Below, piece after piece: positions 1-12,222 of a stretch of DNA of 64,000 nt. Source of the stretch: Coprinus comatus (taxonomy: Eukaryota > Basidiomycota > Agaricomycetes > Agaricales > Agaricaceae); NCBI GenBank assembly GCA_034638255.1, contig JAWPGT010000026.1, positions 248,001-312,000 of the forward strand, in the 5' to 3' direction. Below the pieces are notes generated by a model. It saw only the letters and a program-made list of their open reading frames with translations, was not told the origin of the DNA and did not search any database. Made by a program: the position numbers and the translations under genes. How positions within the stretch are numbered: position 1 is the first letter of the stretch; the number at the start of each line of letters is the position of its first letter.

Positions 1-1130
1 TCAAATATTCGTCGTCGTTTTCCATCACTGGTTGTTGCAGAGACGGGAGAGGTAGAAGAGTACATGAAAACCAGGCACAATAATTCCGAAACGGAAAAGA
101 GTTCGAATGTGCATCATCATCATGTAAAGTGGTGGCCCCTCAATCAAAGAACGCATCGTGACTGGCGCGATCGTAAAAGCAGAAATAAAGACAGAGATTT
201 CGCAAGAGTTGCACGACTGGCATTGGTAGAGATTGAAATTGTTCGTGGATACCGAGAAGAACTCCTTAAACAGTCCTCTGCGGCTCAATTTCTTCGCAAA
301 ATGTTCAAAACATCAGTAGACCCAAACACGAATCCGCGCTATATCAAGTACGATGGCCTGGGCACGAGAAAGGAGTTGTATGTGAACGACTGGCAGTACC
401 CGGATGGTATACATCTCCCTGAAAATGTAGATTTTGAAAAGGCTCCTACAGTGGATATTCATATGTTACAAGCAAAACGCGACAATAGCACGGAAATAAA
501 GAAGACAGTAGAAAGTATTGCAGGGATCTTTACCAAACTACAAAATCAACCAGCATTGAGGGCAACGCCAAATGACTCTAGAATGAATGATGAGGTGCGA
601 GCCTCATTTGACAATTTCGAAAAGGTATGTTATGGATTCGTTTCTTATATAACATGCTATCTTATTTCTATTCGTGTACTAGACTATAAGCAAGAACATC
701 TTGCGTCTAAGCCTCATGAAGCGTGATAGAGAGCATTGGTTAAAGATAGATCCTTCTTCTGACAAGTACAACATCAAGGAAGAAATGCCCATAAAGTTCC
801 CCTATATACGTGTCATGGGCTTGTCAGAGTCGAAACAGACAAATCTGGGACAGATACAGCCTAGTAGTAGCTCAACAGGTAAGTTCGTTGAACTCTTCTC
901 GTTTCTCAGTTAGAACTGACGAATTTTCGGAAATTTTTCTCAAGGTGCTGTTCTCAATCGGAAGCGCGCCGGTACTGCGATCGCTGATTCATGTAAGGGT
1001 TTTTCATTTTCTATTATTCTGAGGATGTAATTGGTTATGATATCTCTTTCTTGTAGCTTCTGAAAGCGAGATTCGTGCCAAGAGAGGGAGATACGCTACT
1101 TATGAATCAATGGAAGAGGAAGAAGAGTGA
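1..1130 (+). CDS. Uncharacterised fungal protein, 3' part (5' end outside window)
   Basis: I do not recognise a family. The visible exons are about 41-624 (acceptor cag at 38-40, donor gtatgt at 625), about 692-881, about 945-991 and about 1058-1130, ending in TGA. The large exon has a basic, tryptophan-rich start (WWPLNQ) and is mainly helical. The following exons end with a basic patch (NRKRAG, a possible nuclear localisation signal) and an acidic tail (MEEEEE). The protein is clearly paralogous to the minus-strand gene at 38343-41600: both share WWPLNQ, ALVE(I/M)E, YREELLK, LQAKR/LDAKR and YNIKEE(M/L)PIK, and the exon borders match. The N-terminal exons lie beyond the left edge. Exon borders are inferred from splice motifs and paralogue alignment; the acceptor near 691 is the least certain. 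Confidence 0.7.
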
Positions 1131-1280
1131 TGGTTCTTACTATAGTAGTACTTCACAATAGTAGTACCAAAAATTCAGGACAAGCCTTGCATCATTTACC
1201 AACTAGCCAGGAATACTAGTGATTCTCACTGTTGTACGCGGAAGTATATGTCTATTGGCACACCGAGTCCCTGTTTTGAT

Positions 1281-3598
1281 CTATACCTCCATCTTCTCTT
1301 CCGGTCTAGAACGGACTACAACGCAATCTACATGCTCGATGCTGTTTCCATCTTCCTGCTCCGGCCCAAGCTCTTTTACCACGTTGGCTTCACTTTCATG
1401 TACAAGGACTTGCCTCCTCTGAATTCTCCAGCGAGGCCCAAAGCGAAGTTCCAAGTAGAATAGAGGCAAAGAGGTTAACGAAATCCCAGCGATAAGGACA
1501 TATGTCCAACCAACGCCTATAGCGTTAATAATGGGTTGGATGGCGGAGATGATTATTGCGCTGAATGCACATCTGATTAAATTGTTCTGGATATGACTAT
1601 TGTCAGATCAAACTCAAGCGAAGTGTCTAATGATATTAGACATACACAGGCCATTACAGCAGAGCCTTGTCCTGGCGCTAGGTCGATTGTGAGCGTTGCT
1701 GTACCATTCAAAACTGACATGCATATATATCCCACTGGAAAATATTATTTTTGAGATACGAGAAATGCGAGGAGTGAGATAGAAATAATAATGACGTACT
1801 AATGACTTGGAGTACGAGTGGAACAGCAAGGTTAACTCGGAATTGTAAGCTCCAGCCATAACCTGCTGAGCATGCTCCGAGGATAAGCACTAGAAATGGG
1901 AGACTGTGTAGCCGGGCCTTTCGAAAGAAAAGGCAAATGTTAGCCACGAGTCTGCGAAAACATCGAGTCAATAGGAAAACCTGATATACTTACACGTTCG
2001 AGTGGAAATTCAGGCAACTTGTCCACTTCTTTGACACCTGCGCTATCTAATTCTTTCTCCAACTCACCCTCTCCACGATTGGTCAATTTTTTCTTGAGAC
2101 GTTCTTTCTCAATCCTATACTGCCAATCCATAAATTTCCCATTGATACTGCTTCCGACAGCCATACCACCTCCCATCGCCAGAAAACAAAGCCCAATTCG
2201 GAACTCATCTAAGAATGGATACGTTTCCGCAAATATGGGAGGAATAGAAGTAACCACTCCGAAAAAGACCAAGAATGACGTTGCATTTATGACTAGTAAT
2301 AGGATAATGTCGGGTCTGAGGAGGAGGAGTAGCGGGTTTTGGAATTTCCTCTTGTTGGCGGACTTGGAGTTGCTAGGAGACCGAGGGTGGATATTTGGAT
2401 CTCCGGATCCTAGGTGTGACGTGGATTTGACGATACTAGATATATCTTTGGACTTAAGAGCTTGACCTATTATTGGTATAAGCGGCGTGTATAAGATTCT
2501 AAGTTTAGAGGTTGAGGTCCGACGGCTTGGGAGGGTTTCAGGGAAAAAACTGGATAGGGCCTCAATTAATTAATTAATTAATTCCTTGCACCCGATCGAT
2601 GTTGACATACAGAATAAGGATTACGAGCGATAATGAAACGGCGATACAGAGAAACCAGAATGTTGACCTATTGATCCATCTACATCAGTTCTACTTTCTT
2701 GCGCAAATTTGAGAGAGAAGATACCTCCAACCCAAGCCTTGGGTAAGTGCCCCTCCTATTACCGGTCCAATTGCAGGTCCTACCTATATCCGAATTCAAT
2801 TTATCATTTTCTCATTTCTAGTAAATCTAAGTCCCTTACCATGGGCCCCAACGAAAAGAAGCCGTAGAATCCGCCTCGCTCGTCAGGCGTTGATATATCT
2901 GAGATAACGCCAGCCCCTTGCACGTTGTCAAGACATTTTATGCACTGAAATGGAAATAGAGCTTACCTATGGCAATGGTACTAGAGGAGCCTGCAGATTG
3001 CAAACAGCGGAGGACGAGTAATAACCAATAAGCAGAATTCGGGACAAGTGCCAAACCGACACACGAGACAGCTAGGATGAGGAGGCAAGTGGCAGCTATT
3101 GGACGACGTCCTAAATTATCTGACATTGTTCCCCATATCATCGGAGCTGTGAAAGTGGTCGCTTTGCACTAAGTATCAATTTTTTTTCTTGGTGTAATAA
3201 GAAGCTTACATGTTCCCTGTAGCACTACATATACTGTTACCTGTTGAAATTACTAGGGATAAACCAGGATATTCCAACGTGATGAATATTTCATAAAATT
3301 CACAGTCAAGTTGATAAGCTCAATTGGCTTGTTAAATGCTTTTGAAATAGTAGGAATGGCGGGAAAGTATATGTTTGCCGTGAATGGACTTTGCTTCAAG
3401 TGTTAAATCGTCTTCAATTATTCTGGATTGAAACCATATTCACCTGAACATTGCAGTCAAGGCGATAAGCGCTACTATAAACCACTTTTCTCTGTGGGTT
3501 AGGTTTGTTTTCCAGTAATCCGGGTCATAACTTTGTGTTTCAGTTAGTGATGGAGTTGTCTTTTGTGAACCAGGACCGCGAGTATGCGTCTCGGACAT
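1281..3598 (-). CDS. MFS drug:H+ antiporter (DHA1/QDR-like)
   Basis: A plasma-membrane-type major facilitator, probably exporting drugs or polyamine-like compounds by proton antiport. The chosen ATG at 3598 opens a short hydrophilic N-tail, followed by the first membrane segment and the DHA1 signature YFPAIPTIS. Motif A (GTMSDNLGRRP) lies near 3100-3140. The antiporter motif C (GPAIGPVIGGALTQGLGWR) lies near 2720-2790. A basic central loop (KERLKKKL) is near 2060-2110. The last exon ends in TAG at 1281-1283 after a basic cytosolic tail. The coding sequence is broken by roughly seven short introns, so no single frame spans it. DHA1 membership follows from motifs A and C and the loop; the substrate is unknown. 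It runs tail-to-tail with the gene ending at 1130. Confidence 0.85.
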
Positions 3599-4831
3599 GG
3601 GAGCAGAAATTCAAGGAGTGGTTGAACCTCCATTGGGAAACGATAGGCCACATGTGAGAATGCTCCGGGGTGCACCTCATGTTATGTGTGTGAACCAAGT
3701 ATGAGCTCGGCTGAAGTCGGCAGCTTGGTAACGTTTAGTAATGGTGCTATTTTCAAATTAGATCCCTGAGGTTCCTAAGTTATTATTATCTTCAACCTTT
3801 GTGATATCCGTTTCCCCATCTATGCAGCCATCTTTGCAGCGCATTAAAAATCCAGATGGACAACTGCCAGGGCATTCATCTACCTTGGAGTGTCTACGCA
3901 CTGTCGGGTCCTGTACTGGTAGATTCTTCTATCTATTACTACTATGAGTCTACCCTGTACCGGTATCCGGATTATACGATACGCCTAAAATCATTGAAAC
4001 GCTGACCGCTTGTATACCCCTCTCTTGGTACCTGTCGTCCACTGAAGTAATAAACGGAAATTTATGAATGCCAACGTGCAGATCTTGGCAAGAATTGAAT
4101 CGTTTTCCAAAGTTAAATTTAACGTGATAAAAATAATAATGCGGCATCATATATTCGGCATGAGCTCACTGTACATATCCTTCATTTTGAGAGTACATCC
4201 GACATATTCGTGACATCGCGTGGCTAGATTTGCAATTCAGATGTTCAAAAGCTCCCCGGATGGTAGATAGTCGGATTTCAAGAGTATCCTCGAATTCCGT
4301 GCCGTTCCACTCCCGCCGGTTCTAACTAAAGCTGGGGACTTGATTAAAAAGTTATACATAGTGCATTAACGTTGTGTTTTAGACTGCTCCGTGCACTCTT
4401 AACTTAGCGGTTAGATAAAAAGTTTACATATGTCCACCCTGACGGTATTAACCCAAGTGTGGTGATGAAACACAAGACGTCAAGGATGCGATTACCCGCA
4501 GAGCTACAGGGCAATGGAAGGAAAAGAGATATTTGTATTCCATTAGATTCCAATGCCTTATTCCAGCATATTCCCATGGTGGTAAATATGTGTGAAATGT
4601 ATTTCTGTCAACAAACATCACCCATGATTCGCAGGAACAATGGATCATGAGTAACCTCAATTACGGTCCCATCCGGCTAGCGTCAGTGGTCACTGGACGG
4701 AACAAGATGTAACAAGCCCCACGTGTGCAAGTTCCGTTGTTTGTTTCGGAAGTCTCAGCATAACAAGGTCATCACCTCCACGTCATGGATGCATCATTTC
4801 ACGTTTAACGAGACACGAGCAGGACTCTAAC
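3599..4831. other. Intergenic region, no gene seen
   Basis: Divergent spacer between the MFS gene (minus) and USE1 (plus), so it must hold both promoters. Only short overlapping open frames without family similarity are visible, and I see no tRNA or repeat. Confidence 0.5.
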
Positions 4832-5918
4832 ATGGACATTCATCACGACGAAATCAACCTCATTCGTCTCGTACGCCGTATTGAGAAATCTGTTGCTGAA
4901 GAACAGGACTGGGATGATGCGGCTGCTTCTCAACAAGAGCAAGTCTGGTTGAAGGCTTTGGGAATCCTCCAGGTTTGTAGTACTATTCAATTTCATTGGA
5001 TATTGATTGTGAGAATTAGTAGAAAATCAAATATGGGCGTAAGCTCTTGAGTAACCTACAGGACTATGGTGTGACACCTTCGCTGTGAGTTAACAAGGCA
5101 AATATGTCAGCGGATACTAAGACAAGTTTCGATATAACAGGAAGAAAGAACGCCAGCGTGCTGATATCGTTTTGAAGCTTGACCGAATAGAAATCTTCAT
5201 GCAAGAAGTTCAAAAGGTTATTGTTATATATCCATACTGTCAATGTTTGCTTCGCTCATTATAATGCTTGTTCCAGAGAACTGAACCATCACAACCCAAA
5301 TTCGAGTCTATTCTATCCAAGATCCCACCTCCTGCCCCACCAACTTCTGAAAATCAGCTTGAATCAACTCCGTTCTCTGAACAAGGTGGCGAAGAAAAAC
5401 TAGGAGATGGAACACAGATGCCACAGCCAGAGGATAATATCTCAGAACCATTGAGTCACCAAATATTAACATCATCTACAATTCCCAACGATGAATCCTC
5501 TTTGTCATCCTCATTACTTCCAGCAACTCCAACTCCTGAAAACTCACGCTCCGCCTTCCCCACTGCCATATCCTCGGCTATCGATAATTCTTCCAGTAGT
5601 ACAGTTGTTCCTCGCTCACACGCGAAAGCCTCTGCTGCTTTACATGAAGAACTTTCCAACCAACTAGCGCAAATGGCAACTCAACTCAAACAAAATGCGA
5701 TGCATTTCTCTAACTCATTACAAAGAGATAAAACAGTTGTTGAAGAAGCACAGGAAAAACTTGAAAGCAACTTTGGTACAATGTTGAAGGAACGTCTAAG
5801 ATTAAGGGACTTCCGAGGGAAGAGTAAGAATAGCACATGGCTGACTCTTGGAATTGTTTTGTTGGTCTTGCTTATTTTCGTTGCTATGGTAGGCGTCGTT
5901 CGATTCAGTAGGCGTTAG
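4832..5918 (+). CDS. use1: USE1-like ER SNARE (vesicle transport)
   Basis: Tail-anchored SNARE of the Use1/p31 family, acting in retrograde Golgi-to-ER traffic with Sec20, Ufe1/Sec22 and the Dsl1 tether. Exons 4832-4972, 5023-5084, 5141-5216 and 5277-5918 join in frame to 306 residues. The N-terminal helix (RLVRRIEKSV) and KIKYGRKLL match the Use1 N-terminal domain. A Ser/Pro-rich linker follows. The SNARE helix, about residues 225-280 (HEELSNQLAQMATQLK.., LQRDKTVVEEAQ), is next to a single C-terminal membrane anchor (about 283-303) ending RFSRR. Length and order fit the family. The start is the first ATG that keeps the N-terminal helix. The four-exon model is inferred from GT..AG borders that keep the frame. 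Confidence 0.88.
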
Positions 5919-6103
5919 GCTTCATTTTACATTCATTTTTTAAATTATTATTGGCATGGGCTCCCGTGTGAGAGACAATAGTATGTGGGTTATAGATATT
6001 GAAATGTTATAAGCTGAGCGCCTGACCATATATTGTGCCATCAATCCGTCATTTGGACCAAATACATGAACCTCTCACATGGGGTAGGTTAAATTACTAT
6101 AAT

Positions 6104-6131
6104 GCCTGTCCCCTTTGGGGTGACATACGAA

Positions 6132-6162
<31 letters not shown>

Positions 6163-6215
6163 GGCCCCTGCACAAGGATGACACGCTTTTCCGGAGTGGT
6201 AGACCTACGGGTCTC
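6104..6215 (+). ncRNA. U6: U6 spliceosomal snRNA
   Basis: The conserved U6 core is directly readable at about 6130-6185: TTGGAACGATACAGAGAAG, then ATTAGCATGGCCCCTGC and AAGGATGACACGC. This includes the ACAGAGA box (pairs with the 5' splice site) and the AGC triad. A 5' capping stem is formed by about 6105-6125 (TGTCCCC..GGGTGACA). The 3' end is uncertain: no long T run ends the RNA right after the core, so the limit near 6215 is approximate and the Pol III terminator could be the TTTT near 6239. No intron interrupts the core. Open frames across this locus are meaningless. Confidence 0.92.
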
Positions 6216-6249
6216 AATATTTATTTATTTATTACTCCTTTTGATCACT

Positions 6250-7313
6250 ATTTTCCTACCCAATATCACTCAATTTATGTAGTGTAAGAGGATGAGAGAT
6301 TACCCATTAAGCACACTACACACCCGCCTCTATCACTTTTTGTTTGTAAAATGAATCGATATCTGGGGATACCAAGTGTCTCAGCAGGAGTCAGCAGGTC
6401 TCAGCAATCCTGGGGAAGACTCATTTGGAATGTCATGAGGAACCATCAAAATTTTAAACCACACAACGAGGTGCCGGTTATTCTCCGAGATGCACGCCAT
6501 CCCCAGCAACGGCACGCCGAGAAAAGATACGATGAGAGGATCATCTCTGTGGATAACAGTATCGGGAGGTTCGTATGCCATCGTATGCCATCGTATTCCC
6601 TTAACTCATCGGCAAGCGGCAGGGATATCATCACATGGCGGCATTTTGCGGAAACTTGAAGCCGGGGGCGTGCCGAGAGAATCTGGAGAAAAGACGGCCG
6701 GAGCATTCAAGGCGTCACGAATCACAAATCAAGGCTGAAAAGTTGCTCAAGCCATAGCCTAAACTCAAAAGGTATCAGCCAAACATTATTGTTGAAGAAA
6801 AGAGCTGTAGACTGTAGTCAATTATACTGGTCGTCACATTTTTGAAATAAATCGGACGGCAGTGGTAATGTCAAATGATCCAAGGAATTTTGCTAACCGA
6901 CGGCCGAAAGCTTAGGATTTCTCTGATCACTTCAAACTACCTATGGGACAATATATATACTTTCTACGTGAGAGCTCCCCAAAGCTGGTTAACAAGTGTC
7001 AGGTACTGTGACCCTGGCAATATAAGAAACATAATTTTAACTTCAAGAACTGTTGAGCGACTCGCTCAAACACCGCAAGATTGATAGGGGCAACTTGTTG
7101 GCAAGGAACAGTCACATCTCCGCACCTCCGCACTTCAAATATCACACAGTTCCCCACACGGTACATCTCTCACCCCAGCTCTACCCCACCCGCACTAGGC
7201 AGTCCGGAATGGGGGACCTTATACAGTGAGTCTCACTTATAAACGTTGCCCAGAGTTTTGAGGACCTAACTCAACTACCCACTTCCCTCCCATCTTTCCA
7301 TCTCCCTCCCATT
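6250..7313. other. Intergenic region, no gene seen
   Basis: Spacer between U6 and the carnitine acyltransferase gene. The last about 150 bases are pyrimidine-rich (CCCACTTCCCTCCCATC), as is common just upstream of start codons in basidiomycetes. Short open frames here show no recognisable family. Confidence 0.5.
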
Positions 7314-10300
7314 ATGTTGTTCTGTACCTCTGGAAATAGGCCACTCAAGGATAAGCCATCAGGAAAGACCTTTTCTTACCAAGATCAACTATCAAAACTC
7401 CCGATCCCTCCCCTTGAAGATACATGCAAACGATATCTCAGGGCACTAGAGGGTCTACAAGATGAACGTGAACATGCGAAGACCAAACAGGCGGTCCACG
7501 ATTTCTTGGAGGGAGACGGCCCACGGATACAACAGAAACTCATTGAATGGGCAAAGGACAAGGCGAGGTTTGTACATCTACCACATTCATGAAGGACTGG
7601 ATAAACTAATCAACAAATTTTTTAGTTACATCGAGGAGTTTTGGTACGAATCCTATCTATCACACAGTGATCCTGTCGTTCTCGCCTTGAATCCCTACTT
7701 CGTTCTTGAGTGAGTATCACAATATTAAATTAAAACAATTATTGTTAATATTACCATTGAAGGAACGACCCTACTCCTGATCGTGGTTCTCAACTTCCCC
7801 GCGCAGCGTCGCTCATCGTTTCTTCCCTCGGATTTATTCACGATCTACGCAAGGGAATACTGGAGCCTGATACAATACGCGGGACACCACTAGATATGGA
7901 CCAGTACACTCGACTCTTTGGCACCGCTCGGATCCCCACTGATGTGCGTGACCTCTCTTCGATCCGGACCACCACAATGAACACTGACGTCATCTATTCT
8001 TTTTAGAGAGGTTGTAAAATGGAGGTATACCCCGATTCCAGACACGTCGCCATTCTTCGTAGAGGACAATTTTGTAAGACTTGGTCTATGTCCTTAACTT
8101 CTTGTGCTAATGTGCCTTAGATTGGTTTGATGTTTTGGATGAAAATAACCTTCCCCTGCTAACAGAGCGGGAGGTAACACGCAATCTTCAAGCCATTATT
8201 TCCGATGCAGATACTCTTGATCGATCCGAGGTTTCTCGGAAGGCTATTGGTGTTCTCTCCACAGAGAATCGTAAGATTTGGTCCGGGCTACGCAAGATGC
8301 TCAGCAATGATCGCAACAATGCCAATTGTTTGGAGATCATCGACAGAGCCCTATTTATCGTATGTCTAGACGACACCACTCCCGAGAATCTTGCAGATCT
8401 GTGCTCCAATTTCCTTTGTGGTACATACAACTTACAAGGGGGAGAACAAGTCGGGACATGTACAAACCGTTGGTACGACAAGGTGAGCCTTTTCTTCTAC
8501 ATTCTCTTACTAGTTCGTTCTCATCTTAATAATTTCTAGCTACAAATTATCGTCTGCGCCGATGGTGCCGCTGGTATCAATTTCGAACATACAGGCGTTG
8601 ACGGACACACAGTGTTAAGGTGAAACTAGAAATTTATCCGTTATCCACGGTTTTCTAACGCTACGCAGATTCGCAGCAGATATTTTCACGGAGGGGTTGA
8701 TGCTCCTAGCGCGCTCCATCAACCCCACGGCGCCGACTCTCTTCCACGCTACTCTGTCGCCTCATGCCAAGACCTACAAACCACCACGTGGTCAGCAAAG
8801 TACGAGATTGATTACTCCTCTCGATTCTCCATTTAGCTGATTCTTCCGTAGGACCCCCTACTCCTCCTCTAGATCGTATCGACACAACACCCAAAAAACT
8901 AGAGTGGAAACTTACTCCTGAGTTGCACGCAGGGGTTCGCTTTGCGGAGACTCGTATTTCGGATCTCATCTGTCAAAATGATTGTCAAGCCCTGGAGTTC
9001 AAAGGATATGGGAAGAATTTCATCACAAGTCACGGTTTCAGCCCCGATGCTTTCGTGCAAATGGCATTCCAGGCTGCATACTTTGGATTGTATGGTAAGT
9101 GAAAAAGCACACCGATATAAATTAAGTTCTGAATATCCATCCAGGAAGGATTGAGTGTGTCTATGAACCTGCGATGACCAAATCGTTCTTGCATGGTCGT
9201 ACCGAGGCGATAAGGAGTACTCAACCTGAAAGTGTCAACTTCATTAAGGTAGATTTTGCCAAGTGATGATAAGTACACGCCCCACACTTACACATTCGCC
9301 GTCAGACATTTTATTCCGAGGCAGGAATTCAAGAAAAGGTCCTGGCGCTACGCAAGGCTTGTGACCGCCACTCCAAACTTACAAGGGAATGCAGCCAAGG
9401 CTTTGGTCAGGATCGACACCTTTACGCACTATACTGTCTATTGCAACGTGAAATCCAAGGAAACTTGAATCCTTCTCTCGACGACCCCTTGTTTACGACC
9501 CCACCTTCTTCCCCCGAGTTGGGTGGTGAAAGGGGGGAGAGGAAGCAGAAAGCGAAAATGCCTGCGATCTTCACAGATTCTGGATATGCAGCGTTGAGCA
9601 CTTCCATCTTGAGTACCTCTAACTGTGGAAACCCTGCGTTGAGGCTTTTTGGATTTGGACCTGTTGCTGCTGATGGGTATGGAATTGGGTATATCATCAA
9701 GGAAGATGGTATCTCTGTGTTCGTTTATTTGCTTTTACCACACTGTTTTTCGACTTACATCCACCATTTAGCTGTGCATCGTCTAAACATCTTCAAACAC
9801 GTCGCTTCCTGGACACTCTACATGGATATCTCTACGAAATGCATCGAATTCTGATTCAATTGCACAAAAATGCCAACCAAAGACCCGCACCGTTCGTTGA
9901 CCATACAGGAGTTCTCAGAGATTCAAAGACGGGTAGAGCTATTCATGGTGTTGGACAGGGGTATTCTTCAGACGAGGGTGTGGAAGGCGGCGAAGAGGTG
10001 CCAATGCGTAAGTTCTACTTTCTCCTTCATCGACTATTTGAGAGCCATGTGTGGCGTTTTCCCGATATAATTCCGGCTAGTTTGTGTTATTATTATGGAT
10101 TATCGGGAGCACACCTAATGGCTTATCGATGCTTACCCTCGGGTATCCCTTATCGCTTGACGACTAATCTATCGATTGTTTTATTCACAGCCGGTTACTC
10201 TTTCTTCGACAGTGGCGAAGTTGCGTTGTTGGGAAGGAAAAAGAAGGCCTCTCCATATGCCGATGTTGGTAAGCACGCCCTTTCTTTCTACCTATATGTA

Positions 10301-10513
10301 GGCCAAGGCTTTGCATGCACGTGCTTAAGCGAGTGTAACCTTCGGAGAGTCTTTGAAATGGGCGTTCCCTGGGCGTTCCTTCCAAACGCTCTTGGTTGAC
10401 ATGACCGAAGTGTACTTAGCTTTTAATACCTCTGCAATGTCACGGCACATTGTATCTGCTATTTGCTAATTTTCCGCTAAATAGGCAAAGTCATTCCGCT
10501 GGCTGAATACTGA
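7314..10513 (+). CDS. Carnitine O-acetyltransferase (FacC/Yat-like)
   Basis: Transfers acetyl (short acyl) groups between CoA and carnitine, shuttling acetyl units during growth on acetate or fatty acids. About ten exons join in frame. The N-terminal choline/carnitine acyltransferase start (SYQDQLSKLPIPPLEDTCKR) is followed by FWYESYL and LNPYF. The catalytic His lies in INFEHTGVDGHTVLR (about 8580-8620). Substrate and CoA site motifs follow: YGKNFITSHGFSPDAFVQM (about 9010-9070), GRTEAIRSTQPES (about 9195-9235) and FGFGPVAADGYGIGY (about 9645-9690). The last exon (10485-10513) encodes KVIPLAEY and TGA. There is no C-terminal peroxisomal signal and no clear mitochondrial presequence, so a cytosolic FacC/Yat1-type enzyme is inferred; the VDGHT form of the His motif agrees. 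The ATG at 7314 is the first in frame. Confidence 0.9.
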
Positions 10514-12222
10514 GCATCGGGGTGCGAGGACTTTGGCTTCTCCGAACATAGTTCAGGAGGATGTGTGTATTAATATCCTTATCATTCATAAAATTTCTTT
10601 TGGTGGTTATAGCAATCTTTTGTATTATTTTTTGGTGTGCTTATTCAGTTTGTTTTGGCTTCTTTTTCGCTTAAGAATCTGTGTCAAGTCAATCAAAAAC
10701 TTATTATCTGCAGAGTGTCAAGTGAGTGTCTGACAGAAATCATGCGGTGTATAAATACCTTTTCGCTATGTACCATCTAAGTTCAGCGATGCACACGGAG
10801 TCTTGATAGTAGATGTTTCAAGAGATCGACTAGTTGAATTCACAAACTCGTAAGACGGGTTCTCGGATTTATCCTCATGGTTCCGGTATTGCCACAAGCA
10901 TGGATTATTCGGTAATATTGTTGTAATGGTGAGATGTTGAAAAGCACTTAAGTCGCCTTGTCGTTGTGGCGACTGAATCAGAGAGCTGTTATGTTTGGCA
11001 TGTTTGGAGTCACCAGGCTATCAATGTGATCGTTCAAGACTTTCTTACTCACCCGCAGCTGAGGAACTATGAATACCTCCTCTTGGGGAACTACTTAGTA
11101 CACACATAACGGATAGCGGAAAAGGCATTCCGACAGGATTTAATTGCCATCAATTTACGATTTATGGCAACAATCGACCCATGTTAATACGCTCAGCCTC
11201 GGGAAACCCTACTAATGAAGAGACTAGAAGGACAGTGGCTGAAGAGGCGAAGTTGTACAAAGTTTACCGGGCCGTCAACGGACAGGAAATTACTACTAGA
11301 TGGTCTCGGTACTAGTTAAAGAAGCCTTCTATTGGCTCCCCTTGTAATCAAATGCATCAATATTCTTGAACACAAATGTACAAACCCACTTCATGATCCT
11401 ACGATACAAAGAAATCTGGCTTTAGAGCTTTTCACATACTCAAGCTTCGGGTAAACCTACCAGTCTTGAAATTGTGTTCCAGACTGTGGGCTTCTTAAAA
11501 TGTTACATCAACTTCGTTTGAGGTCTTGTGGCCACACCCCAATAATAGACACTTACCTTGCTTTTTTCTCTTGCACAATCTTGGTACATATGGCATTGAT
11601 AAATTGGCATTCGCTTGGAAATACTACATATTACGAGGACCTCCGATTAACCGATGGCAATCTTCGATAAGCATGTCGGTAATGTAGTAGTAGGCTTACG
11701 ATATATGACCGATTTTTTTTTAATACATGTTACTGTAAGATGCCGAAATGGTATATCAAGATGATTGTTCCATGGCTTCCAAAAATACATGATCCAATAG
11801 GCTGATTCTGATGTTTGCTGATATAATAAGTTTGACATCAGGAAACTAAGAGCTTCCGGTTTTCGATATGGAACCATTGAGTTGAGCTATCATGCTCCTT
11901 GGGAACTCTAAAATGCTTCTATCATAAGGAATACGTGATTGTACTAATGGAAAAACGATCCAGGATAGGTAGCTTGGACACAGCTCACAAGTGACCGAAG
12001 CTTCCCTCGCTTATAATCCTTCATATAGCCCGTTTCTTATCCTACTCTCCAAGATCTGCATATACGCAATCCCCTCTAAGCCGTCCCCGACAGACGACCC
12101 TATCTGACCAAAGCTAGCTGTGACGAGCGCCCATCTCTGATACTCTTCCACTCCTTCCTGACTCCTAAACTCGTGTCTATCAAGGCTCTACACGCGACTC
12201 GAGACACCCACGACTAATCACA
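10514..12222. other. Intergenic region, no gene seen
   Basis: About 1.7 kb without a supportable gene. The only long frames (for example minus strand 11647-11877) have no intron-exon logic or family motifs. No tRNA, LTR or inverted repeat was recognised. Confidence 0.5.

Noticed and set aside
6102..6287. 61-residue plus-strand open frame
   Set aside because: It lies exactly on the U6 snRNA core.
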